Assembly: GCA_001464815.1 (NCBI GenBank)
Contig: LNDW01000016.1
Span: forward strand, 18,986 to 82,985
DNA: 64,000 nucleotides
Direction of reading: 5' to 3'
From: Betaproteobacteria bacterium Ga0077527
GTDB taxonomy: Bacteria > Pseudomonadota > Gammaproteobacteria > Burkholderiales > SG8-41
The first letter of the stretch is position 1, and each line of letters starts with the position of its first letter. Both the position numbers and the translations under genes were made by a program. Below the pieces are notes generated by a model, which was not told the origin of the DNA, did not search any database, and saw only the letters and a program-made list of their open reading frames with translations. Positions 1 through 10,039 of the stretch are shown here, in pieces.

Positions 1-719
1 GCGGCTTCGTCGGCACCCGCAAGATCTACGAAGGCGCCGACGGTATTTTCCGCTCGCACACCGGCACCCGCTTCAATGAAGTCGACATGGGCGCGATGAC
101 ACGCAAGCTTGGCGAAGAATGGCTGCTCACCGAAGTCGCGGTGAAGCCCTTCCCGATCTGCCACCTGCTGCATGCCTGCGCCGACTCCGCGCTGGCAATC
201 CGCCGCAAGCACAACGTGAAGGCTGAAGACATCACCAAGGTGCGCGCGCTGCTGCACCCCGAGACCTTCCACTACATCGCCGAGCCGCCGGAAATGCGCC
301 GCCGTCCGGTATCGGACTACATGGCCAAGTTCAGCGTGCAGTTCGTGCTGGCCGCCTGCTTCGTGCGCGGCCGCTTCGGTTTCGCCGAACTGGAAACCGA
401 TGCACTGAATGATGCGCAAATCCTCGCGCTGGCGCAGAAGGTGCACCACGAAGCCGATCCGGATTCGGCGTTCCCGAAATATTTCTCCGGCGGCGTGGTC
501 GTCACCACCAAAGACGGCCGCGAATTCGTTCACATGGAAAAAATCAACCGCGGCGCCGGTGAACGCGCGCTGTCGGCGGAGGACATCAGCGAAAAGTTCT
601 TTGATAACGCCACACTGGTGATCTCCAAACCACAGGCCACACGCATCCGCGACGCGGTGCTGGCGATGGATCGTCATCCAGCGCGCGCCCTCACACACGC
701 CCTGACCTTGAGAAATTAA
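1..719 (+). CDS. MmgE/PrpD family protein, 3' part
   Basis: The reading frame is open from the left edge (codons in phase with base 3), so the 5' end lies outside the window and about 239 C-terminal residues are visible. The visible part matches the C-terminal half of MmgE/PrpD proteins (2-methylcitrate dehydratase and relatives): a KIYEGADGIFRSHTG-type stretch, then VKPFPICHLLHA, then a region that in family members forms the second domain. PrpD relatives dehydrate hydroxy-tricarboxylates or related acids, but the substrate here cannot be read from sequence. The stop is 17 bp before a MaoC-like dehydratase on the same strand, so the two are probably cotranscribed. A second, complete family member lies at 38418-39764. 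Confidence 0.85.
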   Translation, partial: GFVGTRKIYEGADGIFRSHTGTRFNEVDMGAMTRKLGEEWLLTEVAVKPFPICHLLHACADSALAIRRKHNVKAEDITKVRALLHPETFHYIAEPPEMRRRPVSDYMAKFSVQFVLAACFVRGRFGFAELETDALNDAQILALAQKVHHEADPDSAFPKYFSGGVVVTTKDGREFVHMEKINRGAGERALSAEDISEKFFDNATLVISKPQATRIRDAVLAMDRHPARALTHALTLRN

Positions 720-738
720 TAAAAAAACAAATACTTAT
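719..738 (+). repeat. AT-rich dispersed motif, copy 1
   Basis: Directly after the PrpD stop the sequence reads AATAAAAAAACAAATACTTAT and runs into the ATG at 737. It matches the AATAAAAACAAATACTTAT core seen near 16450 and 18823. There is no Shine-Dalgarno sequence in it, although a start codon follows. Confidence 0.55.
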
Positions 739-1585
739 GGATATCGATCTGAATCACCTGCGACAGTGGATAGGCAAGACCGAAAGCCATGAGGATCTCG
801 CCACCGCCTTCCCGGTCAACGCGCTGTCAGCAACACTCGACCGCGACGATCCACCGGCAAAAACCGGCGACATCATTCCGCACAGCGCGCACTGGCTGTA
901 CTTCCTCGAAACCGCGGTCAACAGCGAGCTGGGCCATGACGGCCATCCGAAACGCGGCGGCTTCCTGCCGCCGGTGACGCTGCCGCGCCGCATGTGGGCC
1001 GGCGGCCGCATCGACTTCCGCGCGCCGGTTCACATCGGCGACACCATCCGCCGCGATTCTGAAATCCTCTCCGTCGAAGCCAAGTCCGGCAGCAGCGGCA
1101 ACCTGGTCTTCGTCACCGTGCGCCACACGGTCAGCGCCAATGGCGCGGTGGCCATCGTTGAGGAACACGACATCGTCTATCGCGACGCCGCGAAAAAAGG
1201 CGCGCCCCCGCCCGCCGGCAAGCCGGCGCCGCAAAGTGCGGCATGGCGGCGCGAAGTCGAGACCAATGAAGCGGTGCTGTTCCGCTATTCGGCGCTGATT
1301 TTCAACGCCCACCGCATCCATTACGACCTCGACTACTGCCGTGAAGAGGAAGGTTACCCCGGCCTGATCGTACATGGCCCGCTGCAGACAACACTGCTGC
1401 TCGACCTCTGCCGGCGTATGGACCCGCGCCCGGTGCGCCGCCTCGACTACCGCGCGACGCACCCGGTGTTCCACCAGGAAAACTTCACCGTCAACGGCCA
1501 GCCTGCCGCCGATGGCTCAACGGTGGTGCTGTGGACCGCAAACGCCGCCGGTTGCTACGCAATGCGCGGCACGGCGACGTTCTGA
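737..1585 (+). CDS. MaoC-like / HTD2-type acyl-CoA dehydratase
   Basis: The 282-residue protein has an N-terminal hot-dog domain (residues about 1-150, FAS1-like dehydratase type) and a second hot-dog domain after residue 165. Family members, such as mesaconyl-CoA hydratase-like and HTD2-like proteins, hydrate or dehydrate acyl-CoA thioesters. Visible family features are LPRRMWAGGRIDF near residue 90 and RYSALIFNAHRIHYDLDY near residue 185, the latter carrying the His-containing active-site helix; HGPLQ follows. It lies 17 bp after the PrpD gene, which suggests one pathway for a branched or dicarboxylic acid. The ATG at 737 has no Shine-Dalgarno sequence because an AT-rich repeat occupies the leader. 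The exact substrate is unknown. Confidence 0.8.
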   Translation: MDIDLNHLRQWIGKTESHEDLATAFPVNALSATLDRDDPPAKTGDIIPHSAHWLYFLETAVNSELGHDGHPKRGGFLPPVTLPRRMWAGGRIDFRAPVHIGDTIRRDSEILSVEAKSGSSGNLVFVTVRHTVSANGAVAIVEEHDIVYRDAAKKGAPPPAGKPAPQSAAWRREVETNEAVLFRYSALIFNAHRIHYDLDYCREEEGYPGLIVHGPLQTTLLLDLCRRMDPRPVRRLDYRATHPVFHQENFTVNGQPAADGSTVVLWTANAAGCYAMRGTATF

Positions 1586-1683
1586 CTCACTCGATGCGTC
1601 ACCCAGGCGCGCACCGAAGGAAGTCACTTTTGGGGGCAAGCCGGGGGCCAGGAAAATTACTGGCGGAATAACAGACGCCAAAC

Positions 1684-1710
1684 TGGATTCCGGCGTACGC
1701 CGGGATGACG
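1684..1710. repeat. GGATTCCGGCGTACGCCGG palindromic repeat
   Basis: Between the convergent dehydratase and amt genes is GGATTCCGGCGTACGCCGGGATGACG, centred on the perfect palindrome CCGGCGTACGCCGG (1690-1703). The same core occurs at 29051 and a variant at 34581. It resembles the short ATTCC...GGAAT dispersed repeats common in betaproteobacteria. It might also help end transcription between the convergent genes. Confidence 0.6.
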
Positions 1711-1719
1711 TATCAGGTT

Positions 1720-2922
1720 TTACCAATTTGCTTCACGGTCCGGCGTCGCCCCGATCTTGTGGATCGACAGATCGGAGCCGTTGTATTCCTCTTCCGCGTC
1801 GAGGCGGATGCCGACGGTGGCCTTGAGCACGCCGTAGACGATGAAACCACCGGCGAGCGCAATGGCGATGCCAAGGCCCGTGCCAATCAGCTGCGCCATC
1901 AGACTGACGCCGCCGAGCCCACCCAGCGCCTTGGAACCGAAGATGCCGCAGGCAATGCCGCCCCAGGCACCGCAGATGCCGTGCAGCGGCCACACGCCGA
2001 GCACGTCGTCGATCTTCAGCCTGTTCTGCGTCAGCGTGAACATCCACACGAACAGCGCCGCAGCCACGCCACCGGTGACCAGCGCCCCGGCAGGATGCAT
2101 GATGTCCGAACCCGCACAGACGGCGACCAGCCCGGCAAGCGGGCCGTTGTGGACAAAGCCCGGGTCGTTGCGGCCGAGGATCAGCGCGACGATGATGCCG
2201 CCGGACATCGCCATCAGCGAGTTCACCGCGACCAGACCGGAAATCTTGTCGATGGTCTGCGCCGACATCACATTGAAGCCAAACCATCCCACGGTCAGGA
2301 TCCACGCGCCCAGCGCGAGGAAGGGAATGCTCGACGGCGGCTGCGCCATCACGCCGCCCTCCTTCGGATAACGGCCGAGCCGCGGCCCAAGCAGGATCAC
2401 CGCGCCCAGCGCCAGCCAGCCGCCGACCGCGTGCACCACCACCGAACCGGCAAAGTCCTTGAACTTGGCGCCGGTGGTGGCCTCGATCCAGGCCTGCACG
2501 CCGTAGCGGTCGTTCCAGGCGATGCCCTCGAAAAAGGGATAGATGAAACCGACAATAATCATTGTCGCGATCAGTTGCGGATTGAATTTCGCGCGCTCGG
2601 CGATGCCGCCCGAGATGATCGCCGGCACCGCCGCGGCAAAGGTCAGCAGAAAAAAGAACTTGGTGATGTCGAAGCCGCTCTTGTCGGCCAGCTGCTCTGC
2701 GCCGACCATGAACGACACACCGTAGGCCACGCCGTAGCCGATGAAGAAATAAACGATGGTGGAGACCGCGAAATCGCTGAGGATCTTCACCAGCGCGTTG
2801 ACCTGGTTTTTGCGCCGCACCGTGCCCACTTCGAGAAATGCGAAGCCCGCATGCATGGCCAAGACCATGATCGCGCCGAGCAAAATGAACAAGGTATCGG
2901 CGCTGACTTTGACTGCTTCCAT
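1720..2922 (-). CDS. amtB: Ammonium transporter (Amt family)
   Basis: The 400-residue membrane protein begins MEAVKVSADTLFILLGAIMV and has the Amt/Rh fold of about 11 helices. It conducts NH3/NH4+ across the inner membrane. The twin pore histidines are at residues 164 (FAGSVVVHAVGG) and 314 (WPLHGICGAWGG), close to E. coli AmtB H168/H318, and GxxDxAG-like features surround them. No signal peptide extension is evident. Unusually, no glnK/PII gene is next to it, although PII-amtB pairing is normal. Upstream, a -24/-12 sigma54 promoter and two NtrC boxes show nitrogen-limitation control. The downstream neighbour is convergent. Confidence 0.95.
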   Translation of the reverse strand: MEAVKVSADTLFILLGAIMVLAMHAGFAFLEVGTVRRKNQVNALVKILSDFAVSTIVYFFIGYGVAYGVSFMVGAEQLADKSGFDITKFFFLLTFAAAVPAIISGGIAERAKFNPQLIATMIIVGFIYPFFEGIAWNDRYGVQAWIEATTGAKFKDFAGSVVVHAVGGWLALGAVILLGPRLGRYPKEGGVMAQPPSSIPFLALGAWILTVGWFGFNVMSAQTIDKISGLVAVNSLMAMSGGIIVALILGRNDPGFVHNGPLAGLVAVCAGSDIMHPAGALVTGGVAAALFVWMFTLTQNRLKIDDVLGVWPLHGICGAWGGIACGIFGSKALGGLGGVSLMAQLIGTGLGIAIALAGGFIVYGVLKATVGIRLDAEEEYNGSDLSIHKIGATPDREANW

Positions 2923-2956
2923 TGCATGCCCCTCCCTGGGTTAAGGAGCCAATGAA

Positions 2957-2974
2957 AAGCAAGGCTTGTTCCAA
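2957..2974 (-). promoter_or_regulatory. sigma54 (-24/-12) promoter of amt
   Basis: On the minus strand the sequence reads TTGGAACAAGCCTTGCTT. The GG and GC dinucleotides are exactly 10 nt apart, as the TGGCAC-N5-TTGCW consensus requires. The predicted transcript start is near 2947, about 25 nt before the amt ATG. It fits the NtrC boxes upstream. Confidence 0.85.
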
Positions 2975-2976
2975 AA

Positions 2977-2999
2977 AATAACTAATTGTTTTAATTGAT
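2977..2999 (-). repeat. AT-rich dispersed motif, copy between amt promoter and NtrC boxes
   Basis: The minus strand reads TATCAATTAAAACAATTAGTTAT. This matches 22 of 23 bases of the stretch at 34211-34233 inside glcF. It sits between the sigma54 promoter and the NtrC sites, so it may be part of a flexible spacer. Confidence 0.5.
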
Positions 3000-3025
3000 A
3001 ATAATGATCATCACCCCCACCAATT

Positions 3026-3042
3026 TGCACCGATATGGTGCT
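3026..3042. promoter_or_regulatory. NtrC-binding site, promoter-proximal
   Basis: TGCACCGATATGGTGCT fits the NtrC palindrome TGCACC-N5-GGTGCA with one terminal mismatch. Its centre is about 87 bp upstream of the predicted amt transcript start, a typical enhancer distance. Confidence 0.85.
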
Positions 3043-3055
3043 ATCGGCATTATTT

Positions 3056-3072
3056 TGCACTTAATTAGTGCG
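3056..3072. promoter_or_regulatory. NtrC-binding site, promoter-distal
   Basis: TGCACTTAATTAGTGCG fits the degenerate NtrC palindrome (TGCAC Y-N5-R GTGCA). Its centre is exactly 30 bp from that of the first box, about three helical turns, which suits cooperative binding of two dimers on one DNA face. Confidence 0.8.
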
Positions 3073-3151
3073 TAACAGATGATGCGGGATTGATCATCGC
3101 GCGACCCCGGAACCGCACCGGAGAGCTGCGGTAAATCATTGAATATTGGGT

Positions 3152-3163
3152 TATTCTTGCGCC
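3152..3163 (+). promoter_or_regulatory. Candidate leaderless promoter of the GspE-like gene
   Basis: TATTCT is followed by six bases and then the ATG at 3164, with no Shine-Dalgarno sequence. The arrangement TANNNT-N6-ATG recurs at several other genes here. No good -35 hexamer is visible. Confidence 0.45.
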
Positions 3164-4990
<1,827 letters not shown>

Positions 4991-5027
4991 AGCTGCGCGC
5001 CGGACGAAACTTCAGCCCGGCCCGGCT

Positions 5028-6020
5028 TCAATCAAACTTCAGATTCGCCTCGCGGATGATCTTCGCGTAACGCGCGGTGTCCGACCCGATCAGCCTGCCG
5101 GTATCTGCAGGTGACATCGGCCAGGGCTCGTAACCAAACACCGTCAGCCGCTGGCGCATGTCGGCATCCAGCATCACTTCGCTGATTGCCTTGTTCAGTT
5201 TGGTGATGACCGGTGACGGCACCGCAGCCGGCGCAATGACCGCCGTCCACGCATCCAGCGTGTAACCGGCGGGTCCTCCACTCTGCGGCACTGTCGGCAC
5301 ATCGGGATAGGCCGGCAGCCGCGCCGGTGTGCCGATCGCCATCAGCCGCACGCGGCCCGCCTGCAGCGCCGGGCCCGCGGTGGCTGCGCTGCCAAAAGCC
5401 CAGGCCACCTCGTTGTTGGCCACGGCATTGAACAGTTGCAGGGTTTCCCTGAACGGCACATGCGACATCTGCACACCGGCAGCAGCCGCCAGTGTCAGCG
5501 AGCCGAGATGACCGGGACTGCCGACAAACTCCGAGGCATAGGCCAGCTTGCCGGGTGCCGCCTTCGCCGCCGCGATGATGTCGCCGACAGTCTTGAAACT
5601 CGAGTTGGCACCGACCACGATGAAAAAGCTGTTGCGAAACAGCGGCGTCACCGGGCGAAAATCCTTGACCGGGTCATAAGGCAGCTTGCTGTAGACCAGC
5701 GTATGTGTGGTCAATTGCGAGCCGCTGGCATAGGCCAGCGTATAGCCGTCGGGCGTGGCCGCTTTTGCGGCAGTCAGTGCGATGAAGCCATTGCCGCCGG
5801 GCCGGTTCTCGACAATGAACTGTTTGCCGAGACTACGGCTCAGTCTGTCGGCGGCGAGCCGCAGCACGGTGTCCGGGCCGGCGCCGGTCGGGAACACGGT
5901 GATGATGCGCACCGGCCGCTGCGGATACTCCTCACTCGCCGCCGCTGTCGTCGTCAATGTGATCGCCAGCGGCAAGGCGAGTAATCCCGCGATAAAATAT
6001 AACCTGTTGTTTTTATTCAT
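5028..6020 (-). CDS. Bug/TctC-type periplasmic solute-binding protein
   Basis: The 330-residue protein has a signal peptide ending near TTTAAASEEYP, followed by the family hallmarks QRPVRIITVFPTGAGPDTV and FIVENRPGGNGF with a later TPDGYTLAYA. Bug proteins bind small carboxylates in the periplasm, sometimes for TctAB permeases. No permease is next to it. Its ATG overlaps the stop of the upstream VOC gene (TAATG), implying translational coupling and a shared substrate pathway. The first codons, MNKNNRLYF, are AT-rich and resemble the dispersed AT motif. Confidence 0.92.
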   Translation of the reverse strand: MNKNNRLYFIAGLLALPLAITLTTTAAASEEYPQRPVRIITVFPTGAGPDTVLRLAADRLSRSLGKQFIVENRPGGNGFIALTAAKAATPDGYTLAYASGSQLTTHTLVYSKLPYDPVKDFRPVTPLFRNSFFIVVGANSSFKTVGDIIAAAKAAPGKLAYASEFVGSPGHLGSLTLAAAAGVQMSHVPFRETLQLFNAVANNEVAWAFGSAATAGPALQAGRVRLMAIGTPARLPAYPDVPTVPQSGGPAGYTLDAWTAVIAPAAVPSPVITKLNKAISEVMLDADMRQRLTVFGYEPWPMSPADTGRLIGSDTARYAKIIREANLKFD

Positions 6021-6598
6021 TATTTTTTAACCTCCAGCAGGGAAGTGTCCTGCACCACCGGCACCTGGCCCGGCGGCGGATTGGCGATGGCATCTTCGAG
6101 CGATTTCGCGCCGCGCCACTCATTCGCCGGCCGGCTGCGACCGTCGGTGCCGACCTGATCCAGTCCCCAGTAGATTTCGAGGTTGTGACCGTCGGGATCG
6201 AGAAACTCCACCGCGATCTGCACGCCGGCACGCCGCCGGCCTTCGAAAATGATTTTCGCGCCACAGGCCCGCAGGTGGTTGCGCGCGCGGAACACTTCAT
6301 CCAGCGTGCCCACCTCGAAAGCCATGTGGTGCAGGCCGCGCTGGTTCTCGGGCCCGCTGGCACCACCGACCAGCGCCACGCCATGGTGATCGGTATTACA
6401 ACGCATGAACACCATGCCGCCCGGCATCATGTCCTCGCCGTAGATGTCCGACACCTTGAAACCGAGCACACCGGTATAGAACTCCACCGAACGCTTCAGG
6501 TCGGCCACCATCAGCACCACATGCCCGATCTTGTTCAGCGAAAACGGCGGCTGCATTTTGCTTACCGCAGCCCTGAGCTGCGTGGCATCGACTGTCAT
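6020..6598 (-). CDS. VOC-superfamily (glyoxalase/extradiol dioxygenase-like) protein
   Basis: The 192-residue product carries the vicinal-oxygen-chelate fold. A first beta-alpha-beta module starts at KIGHVVLMVADLKRSVEFYT, and a second contains GLHHMAFEVGTLDEV and IAVEFLDPDGHNLEIYW. The His and Glu in HHMAFEV and NLEIYW are likely metal ligands. Enzymes of this fold include extradiol dioxygenases and glyoxalases; the reaction here is unknown. I chose the ATG at 6598, which has GGGGAGGGG six bases upstream, instead of a longer in-frame start at 6721. The stop overlaps the start of the Bug gene. Confidence 0.85.
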   Translation of the reverse strand: MTVDATQLRAAVSKMQPPFSLNKIGHVVLMVADLKRSVEFYTGVLGFKVSDIYGEDMMPGGMVFMRCNTDHHGVALVGGASGPENQRGLHHMAFEVGTLDEVFRARNHLRACGAKIIFEGRRRAGVQIAVEFLDPDGHNLEIYWGLDQVGTDGRSRPANEWRGAKSLEDAIANPPPGQVPVVQDTSLLEVKK

Positions 6599-6701
6599 GA
6601 AAGTCCCCTCCCCGGGATTTAAGGCATCGCGAATCATAACCGGGACCACAGGCACAATTGCGGCCCGCAAGAATCGGGTCGCCACCACCGCCGGCGCATC
6701 G

Positions 6702-6713
6702 TAATCTGCCGCC
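6702..6713 (+). promoter_or_regulatory. Candidate leaderless promoter of the AraC-MGMT gene
   Basis: TAATCT, six bases, then ATG at 6714, with no Shine-Dalgarno sequence. The -35 region is not recognisable. Confidence 0.4.
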
Positions 6714-7580
6714 ATGAGCACCCCGAAACAGATCCTGAAAACCGGCCATCAGGACTACCGGCGCATCGCCAGCGCCATCGAATACCTGCGCGCCCACCAC
6801 GACGATCAACCCGATCTCGCCACCCTCGCCCGCCATGCCGGATTGTCCGGACCACATTTCCAGCGCCTGTTCACGCGCTGGGCCGGCGTCAGCCCGAAAC
6901 GTTTTCTGCAGCACCTGACACTGGAGGATGCGCGGCGCCGTCTTGCCGCCAGCCGCAACGTGCTCGATCTCAGTGGTGAACTGGGCCTCTCCGGTGGCGG
7001 CCGCCTGCACGACCTGTTCGTCACCGTCGAAGCGATGTCACCGGGCGAAGCGCGCAGCGGCGGCGCCGGCCTCGACATCCACTGGGGTCTGCACGACAGC
7101 CCCTTCGGCCCTGCGTTGATCGCCAGCACCCATCGCGGCATCTGCGCATTGCATTTTTTGGATGATAAACAGCAAGACCCTGCGGCCCTGCTCGGCGGCG
7201 ACTGGCCTGAAGCCCGGCTCAAGCACAGCGACAGCGCTACACGCGGCCTTGCACAACGGATATTTACCCCGCTCGACGGCCGCCGCCGCGAACCGCTGGC
7301 GCTGCTGTTGAAGGGCAGCAACTTCCAGCTTCAGGTATGGCGTGCATTGCTGCGGCTGCCGCCGGGGGCACTGACCAGTTACGGCGATCTCGCAGCCGCA
7401 CTGGACGCACCCACTGCCGCACGCGCCATCGGCAGCGCCGTTGGCGCCAACCGCATCGGCTGGCTGATCCCCTGCCACCGCGTGATCCGCGCCGGCGGCG
7501 AAATCACCGGCTACCGCTGGGGCAGCTCGCGCAAGGCGGCGATGCTGGGCTGGGAAGCCGCGCGCAGCGAAGTTGTTTAG
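6714..7580 (+). CDS. AraC-type HTH fused to O6-methylguanine-DNA methyltransferase (Ada-like)
   Basis: The 288-residue protein combines an AraC-type helix-turn-helix domain (residues about 15-110, with DLATLARHAGLSGPHFQRLF and a GVSPKRF motif) with a C-terminal methylated-DNA-protein cysteine methyltransferase domain. The suicide alkyl acceptor is Cys254 in the IPCHRVI motif, preceded by the usual RAIGSAVGANRIGW helix. Compared with E. coli Ada (354 residues), the N-terminal zinc domain that senses methylphosphotriesters through Cys38 is absent. It repairs O6-methylguanine; whether it still activates transcription is unclear. It ends 4 bp inside the convergent Ldh-family gene. Confidence 0.9.
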   Translation: MSTPKQILKTGHQDYRRIASAIEYLRAHHDDQPDLATLARHAGLSGPHFQRLFTRWAGVSPKRFLQHLTLEDARRRLAASRNVLDLSGELGLSGGGRLHDLFVTVEAMSPGEARSGGAGLDIHWGLHDSPFGPALIASTHRGICALHFLDDKQQDPAALLGGDWPEARLKHSDSATRGLAQRIFTPLDGRRREPLALLLKGSNFQLQVWRALLRLPPGALTSYGDLAAALDAPTAARAIGSAVGANRIGWLIPCHRVIRAGGEITGYRWGSSRKAAMLGWEAARSEVV

Positions 7581-8629
7581 AACGGCAGTTGGGCCTGTAA
7601 TCCGGTTTCCGCGGCAATCCGCTTCAGGTCGTCGAGAGTATCATCCGGAAAGCTGATGCCCTGCGCGCGGTTGCGGATGTCATTACCTGCCTCGATTTCA
7701 CCGGGATAAAACACTTCGTCGTGGCCCTGCGCCAGCGGCACCGACTTCACCTCGGCCACCCACTGCTCCATGCGCGCATTGAATTGCGCCAGCGGCTGCA
7801 TCGCCTCGATGTTCAGCGCCATCACAAAATGGCCGCAATTGCTTTTCTCGGCGGTCTTGTACGGGCTGTGCACCGCTGACAGGAAACCGCTGCCGGTGAG
7901 CACGCCGGAGAGCATGTCGACCATCGCCGCGATGGCATAACCCTTGTGCCCGGCCATCGGCAGGATGATGCCGTCGATGGCCTGCTGCGGATCAGTGGTC
8001 GGCGCGCCATCAGCGGTGATTGCCCAGCCCTCGGGAATCGGCAGGCGTTTGTTGCGCGCCAGGTAAATCTTGCCGCGGGCAACGCCGGTGTTGGCCATGT
8101 CCACCACGAAGGGCGCATGTTTGCCGGCAGGCGCGGCCATCGACCACGGATTGGTACCGACAATTTTTTTGCGGCCGCCCCAGGGCGCCATCGCCGGTCC
8201 GCCATTCGAAGTCAGCATCATCACGCAGCCGGCGCGCGCGCCCATCAGCGTGTAATACATGCAGGTGCCGAAGTGGTTGGACATGCGCACACCCACCGCG
8301 GCAATGCCATGCTGTTTGGCGCGACGGATTGCCTCCTCGGTCGCCAGTTTTGTCAGCACATGGCCGACACCGTCATGGCCATTGATCACCGCGATGCCGC
8401 CGGCATCCACCACCAACTCCGGCGTGGTCAGCGGGCTCATCACCCTGTTGCGCAACCGGTCGAGATACCAGCCCAGGCGCAGCACGCCGTGCGACTGATG
8501 GCCCCAGAGGTCGGCCTGCACCAGGGTGTCGGCGACAAACCGGGCATCGGCCTCGGGCATGCCCTGCTGCGCGTAGACGGCGGTGGCAAAATCGCGGAGC
8601 TTGTTGTGGTTGACCGGGGCTGCGGGCAT
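7577..8629 (-). CDS. Ldh/ComC-family NAD(P)-dependent 2-hydroxyacid dehydrogenase
   Basis: The 350-residue protein belongs to the malate/L-lactate/sulfolactate dehydrogenase family, which is unrelated to classical LDH. Members oxidise L-2-hydroxy acids such as malate, (S)-sulfolactate or ureidoglycolate with NAD(P). Typical stretches are the early DLWGHQSHGVLRL, VRMSNHFGTCMYYT, a GTNPWSMAAPAG segment and GHKGYAIAAMVDMLSG. I chose the ATG at 8629 (MPAAPVNHNK) because the upstream in-frame residues are not family-like. Its product end overlaps the convergent Ada-like gene by 4 bp. The substrate cannot be told from sequence. Confidence 0.88.
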   Translation of the reverse strand: MPAAPVNHNKLRDFATAVYAQQGMPEADARFVADTLVQADLWGHQSHGVLRLGWYLDRLRNRVMSPLTTPELVVDAGGIAVINGHDGVGHVLTKLATEEAIRRAKQHGIAAVGVRMSNHFGTCMYYTLMGARAGCVMMLTSNGGPAMAPWGGRKKIVGTNPWSMAAPAGKHAPFVVDMANTGVARGKIYLARNKRLPIPEGWAITADGAPTTDPQQAIDGIILPMAGHKGYAIAAMVDMLSGVLTGSGFLSAVHSPYKTAEKSNCGHFVMALNIEAMQPLAQFNARMEQWVAEVKSVPLAQGHDEVFYPGEIEAGNDIRNRAQGISFPDDTLDDLKRIAAETGLQAQLPF

Positions 8630-8730
8630 GACGGTCTCGCTTTCTGGGTTTCTGGTTATGTATTTTGAGTCGATTAAAAGCAATATGGATTATAACTGAT
8701 AAGCCGGCCCGATCACCCGAAAGGCAAAAG

Positions 8731-9168
8731 ATGAAGTCCTCGCTGCAACCAGGCCTCACCCACCGCATGCACTACACCATACCGCCGACCAAGACGGTGC
8801 CGCAGCTCTATCCGGAGTCGGAATCGTTCCGCGCGATGCCCGAAGTGCTCGCCACCGGCTTCATGGTCGGCCTGATGGAGTGGGCGTGCATCGAAACCAT
8901 CAAACCGCACATCGACTGGCCGCACGAACAGTCGCTGGGCACGCACGTCGACTTTCCGCACCTCGCCGCCACACCGCCGGGACTCACCGTGACCATTGAT
9001 GTGCGGCTGGATCGCGTGGAGGGACGGCGGCTGCATTTCTCGGTGCGCGCCGATGACGGCATCGACACCATCACTGAAGGATCCCACCAGAGAGTGGTCG
9101 TGGACAGATCACAATTCGATCAACGTATTGCCGCCAAGTTGGCGGCAGCAGCAAAACACACGGTATAG
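8731..9168 (+). CDS. FlK-like acyl-CoA thioesterase
   Basis: The 145-residue hot-dog protein resembles the fluoroacetyl-CoA thioesterase (FlK) family. A Thr and a Glu spaced eight residues apart (ATGFMVGLMEWAC) and a His in VDFPHLAATPPG 27 residues after the Glu follow the spacing of FlK's Thr/Glu/His triad. Members hydrolyse small acyl-CoA esters, and most are housekeeping rather than fluoro-specific. The ATG at 8731 follows an AAAGG-type ribosome site; an in-frame start at 8665 is less likely. A TATAAC box at about 8690 could be its -10. Confidence 0.82.
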   Translation: MKSSLQPGLTHRMHYTIPPTKTVPQLYPESESFRAMPEVLATGFMVGLMEWACIETIKPHIDWPHEQSLGTHVDFPHLAATPPGLTVTIDVRLDRVEGRRLHFSVRADDGIDTITEGSHQRVVVDRSQFDQRIAAKLAAAAKHTV

Positions 9169-9227
9169 TACGTGTTGCAATCGCCGATTCGCGGCGCTGA
9201 TTACCAAAAATAAAGAGGGCCCCCGCC

Positions 9228-10034
9228 ATGAACCTGCAGCAAATAACCGACACCGTTGTCACCTCGCTGACCGCACTGGGCCTGAAAATCCTCGGCGCAA
9301 TCGCGGTCTGGATCATCGGCCGCTGGCTGATCGGCCTTGCAGTGCGCCTGGTTTCCGCGGCGCTGACCAAGCAAAAGGTCGATCCGACGCTGCTGCGCTA
9401 CATCGGCAACATCGTCAGCGTCGCGCTGAACATCGTGCTGGTGGTGGCGATCCTCGGCTACTTCGGCGTCGAAACCACATCCTTCGCGGCACTGGTCGCG
9501 GCAATGGGCATTGCCATCGGCGCCGCCTGGGGCGGCCTGCTGTCGAATTTTGCCGCCGGCGCCTTCCTCGTCACGCTGCGGCCGTTCAAGGTCGGCGACT
9601 ACGTCAAGGCCGGCGGTGTTGAAGGCACGGTGATGGAAATCGGCCTCTTCGGCACCGCGATCAACAGCCCCGACAACGTGCTCAACATCGTCGGCAACAA
9701 CAAGATTTTTTCCGACACCATCCAGAACTTCTCGACCAATCCGTACCGCCGCGTCGACCGCACCGCGCAACTGGCGCACAGCGTTGACGTGCATGACGCG
9801 ATCAAGCGGCTGAAGGAGGCCCTGGCGCGCATCCCCAACGTGGCTGCGACACCCGCGCCGGATGTCGAGGTCGTCGACTTCACACCCATGGGTCCGGTGC
9901 TGGCGGTGCGGCCGTACACCCACACCAATCATTACTGGCAGGTCTATTTCGACACCAACAAAACCATCACCGACACCTTCGGCGCCGCGGCCTACCCGGT
10001 GCCGGAAGCGCGGTACCACATCAACCGGGGCTGA
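9228..10034 (+). CDS. mscS: Small mechanosensitive channel (MscS family)
   Basis: This 268-residue inner-membrane protein is a minimal MscS. It has an N-terminal helix (residues about 10-45), a second at LNIVLVVAILGYFGV, and the pore-lining TM3 with the Gly/Ala-rich face AAMGIAIGAAWGGLLSNF. A beta domain with RPFKVGDYVKAGGVEGTV and a C-terminal alpha/beta domain follow. It opens under membrane tension to release osmolytes. A purine-rich ribosome site (AAGAGGG) precedes the ATG. The META lipoprotein follows 5 bp after the stop, so they are likely cotranscribed. Confidence 0.93.
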   Translation: MNLQQITDTVVTSLTALGLKILGAIAVWIIGRWLIGLAVRLVSAALTKQKVDPTLLRYIGNIVSVALNIVLVVAILGYFGVETTSFAALVAAMGIAIGAAWGGLLSNFAAGAFLVTLRPFKVGDYVKAGGVEGTVMEIGLFGTAINSPDNVLNIVGNNKIFSDTIQNFSTNPYRRVDRTAQLAHSVDVHDAIKRLKEALARIPNVAATPAPDVEVVDFTPMGPVLAVRPYTHTNHYWQVYFDTNKTITDTFGAAAYPVPEARYHINRG

Positions 10035-10039
10035 AACCG

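Noticed and set aside
1705..2955. Long open frame on the plus strand opposite amt (416 residues)
   Set aside because: It is a low-complexity Arg/His/Asp-rich shadow of the Amt reading frame in GC-rich DNA; amt has strong family motifs and a promoter.
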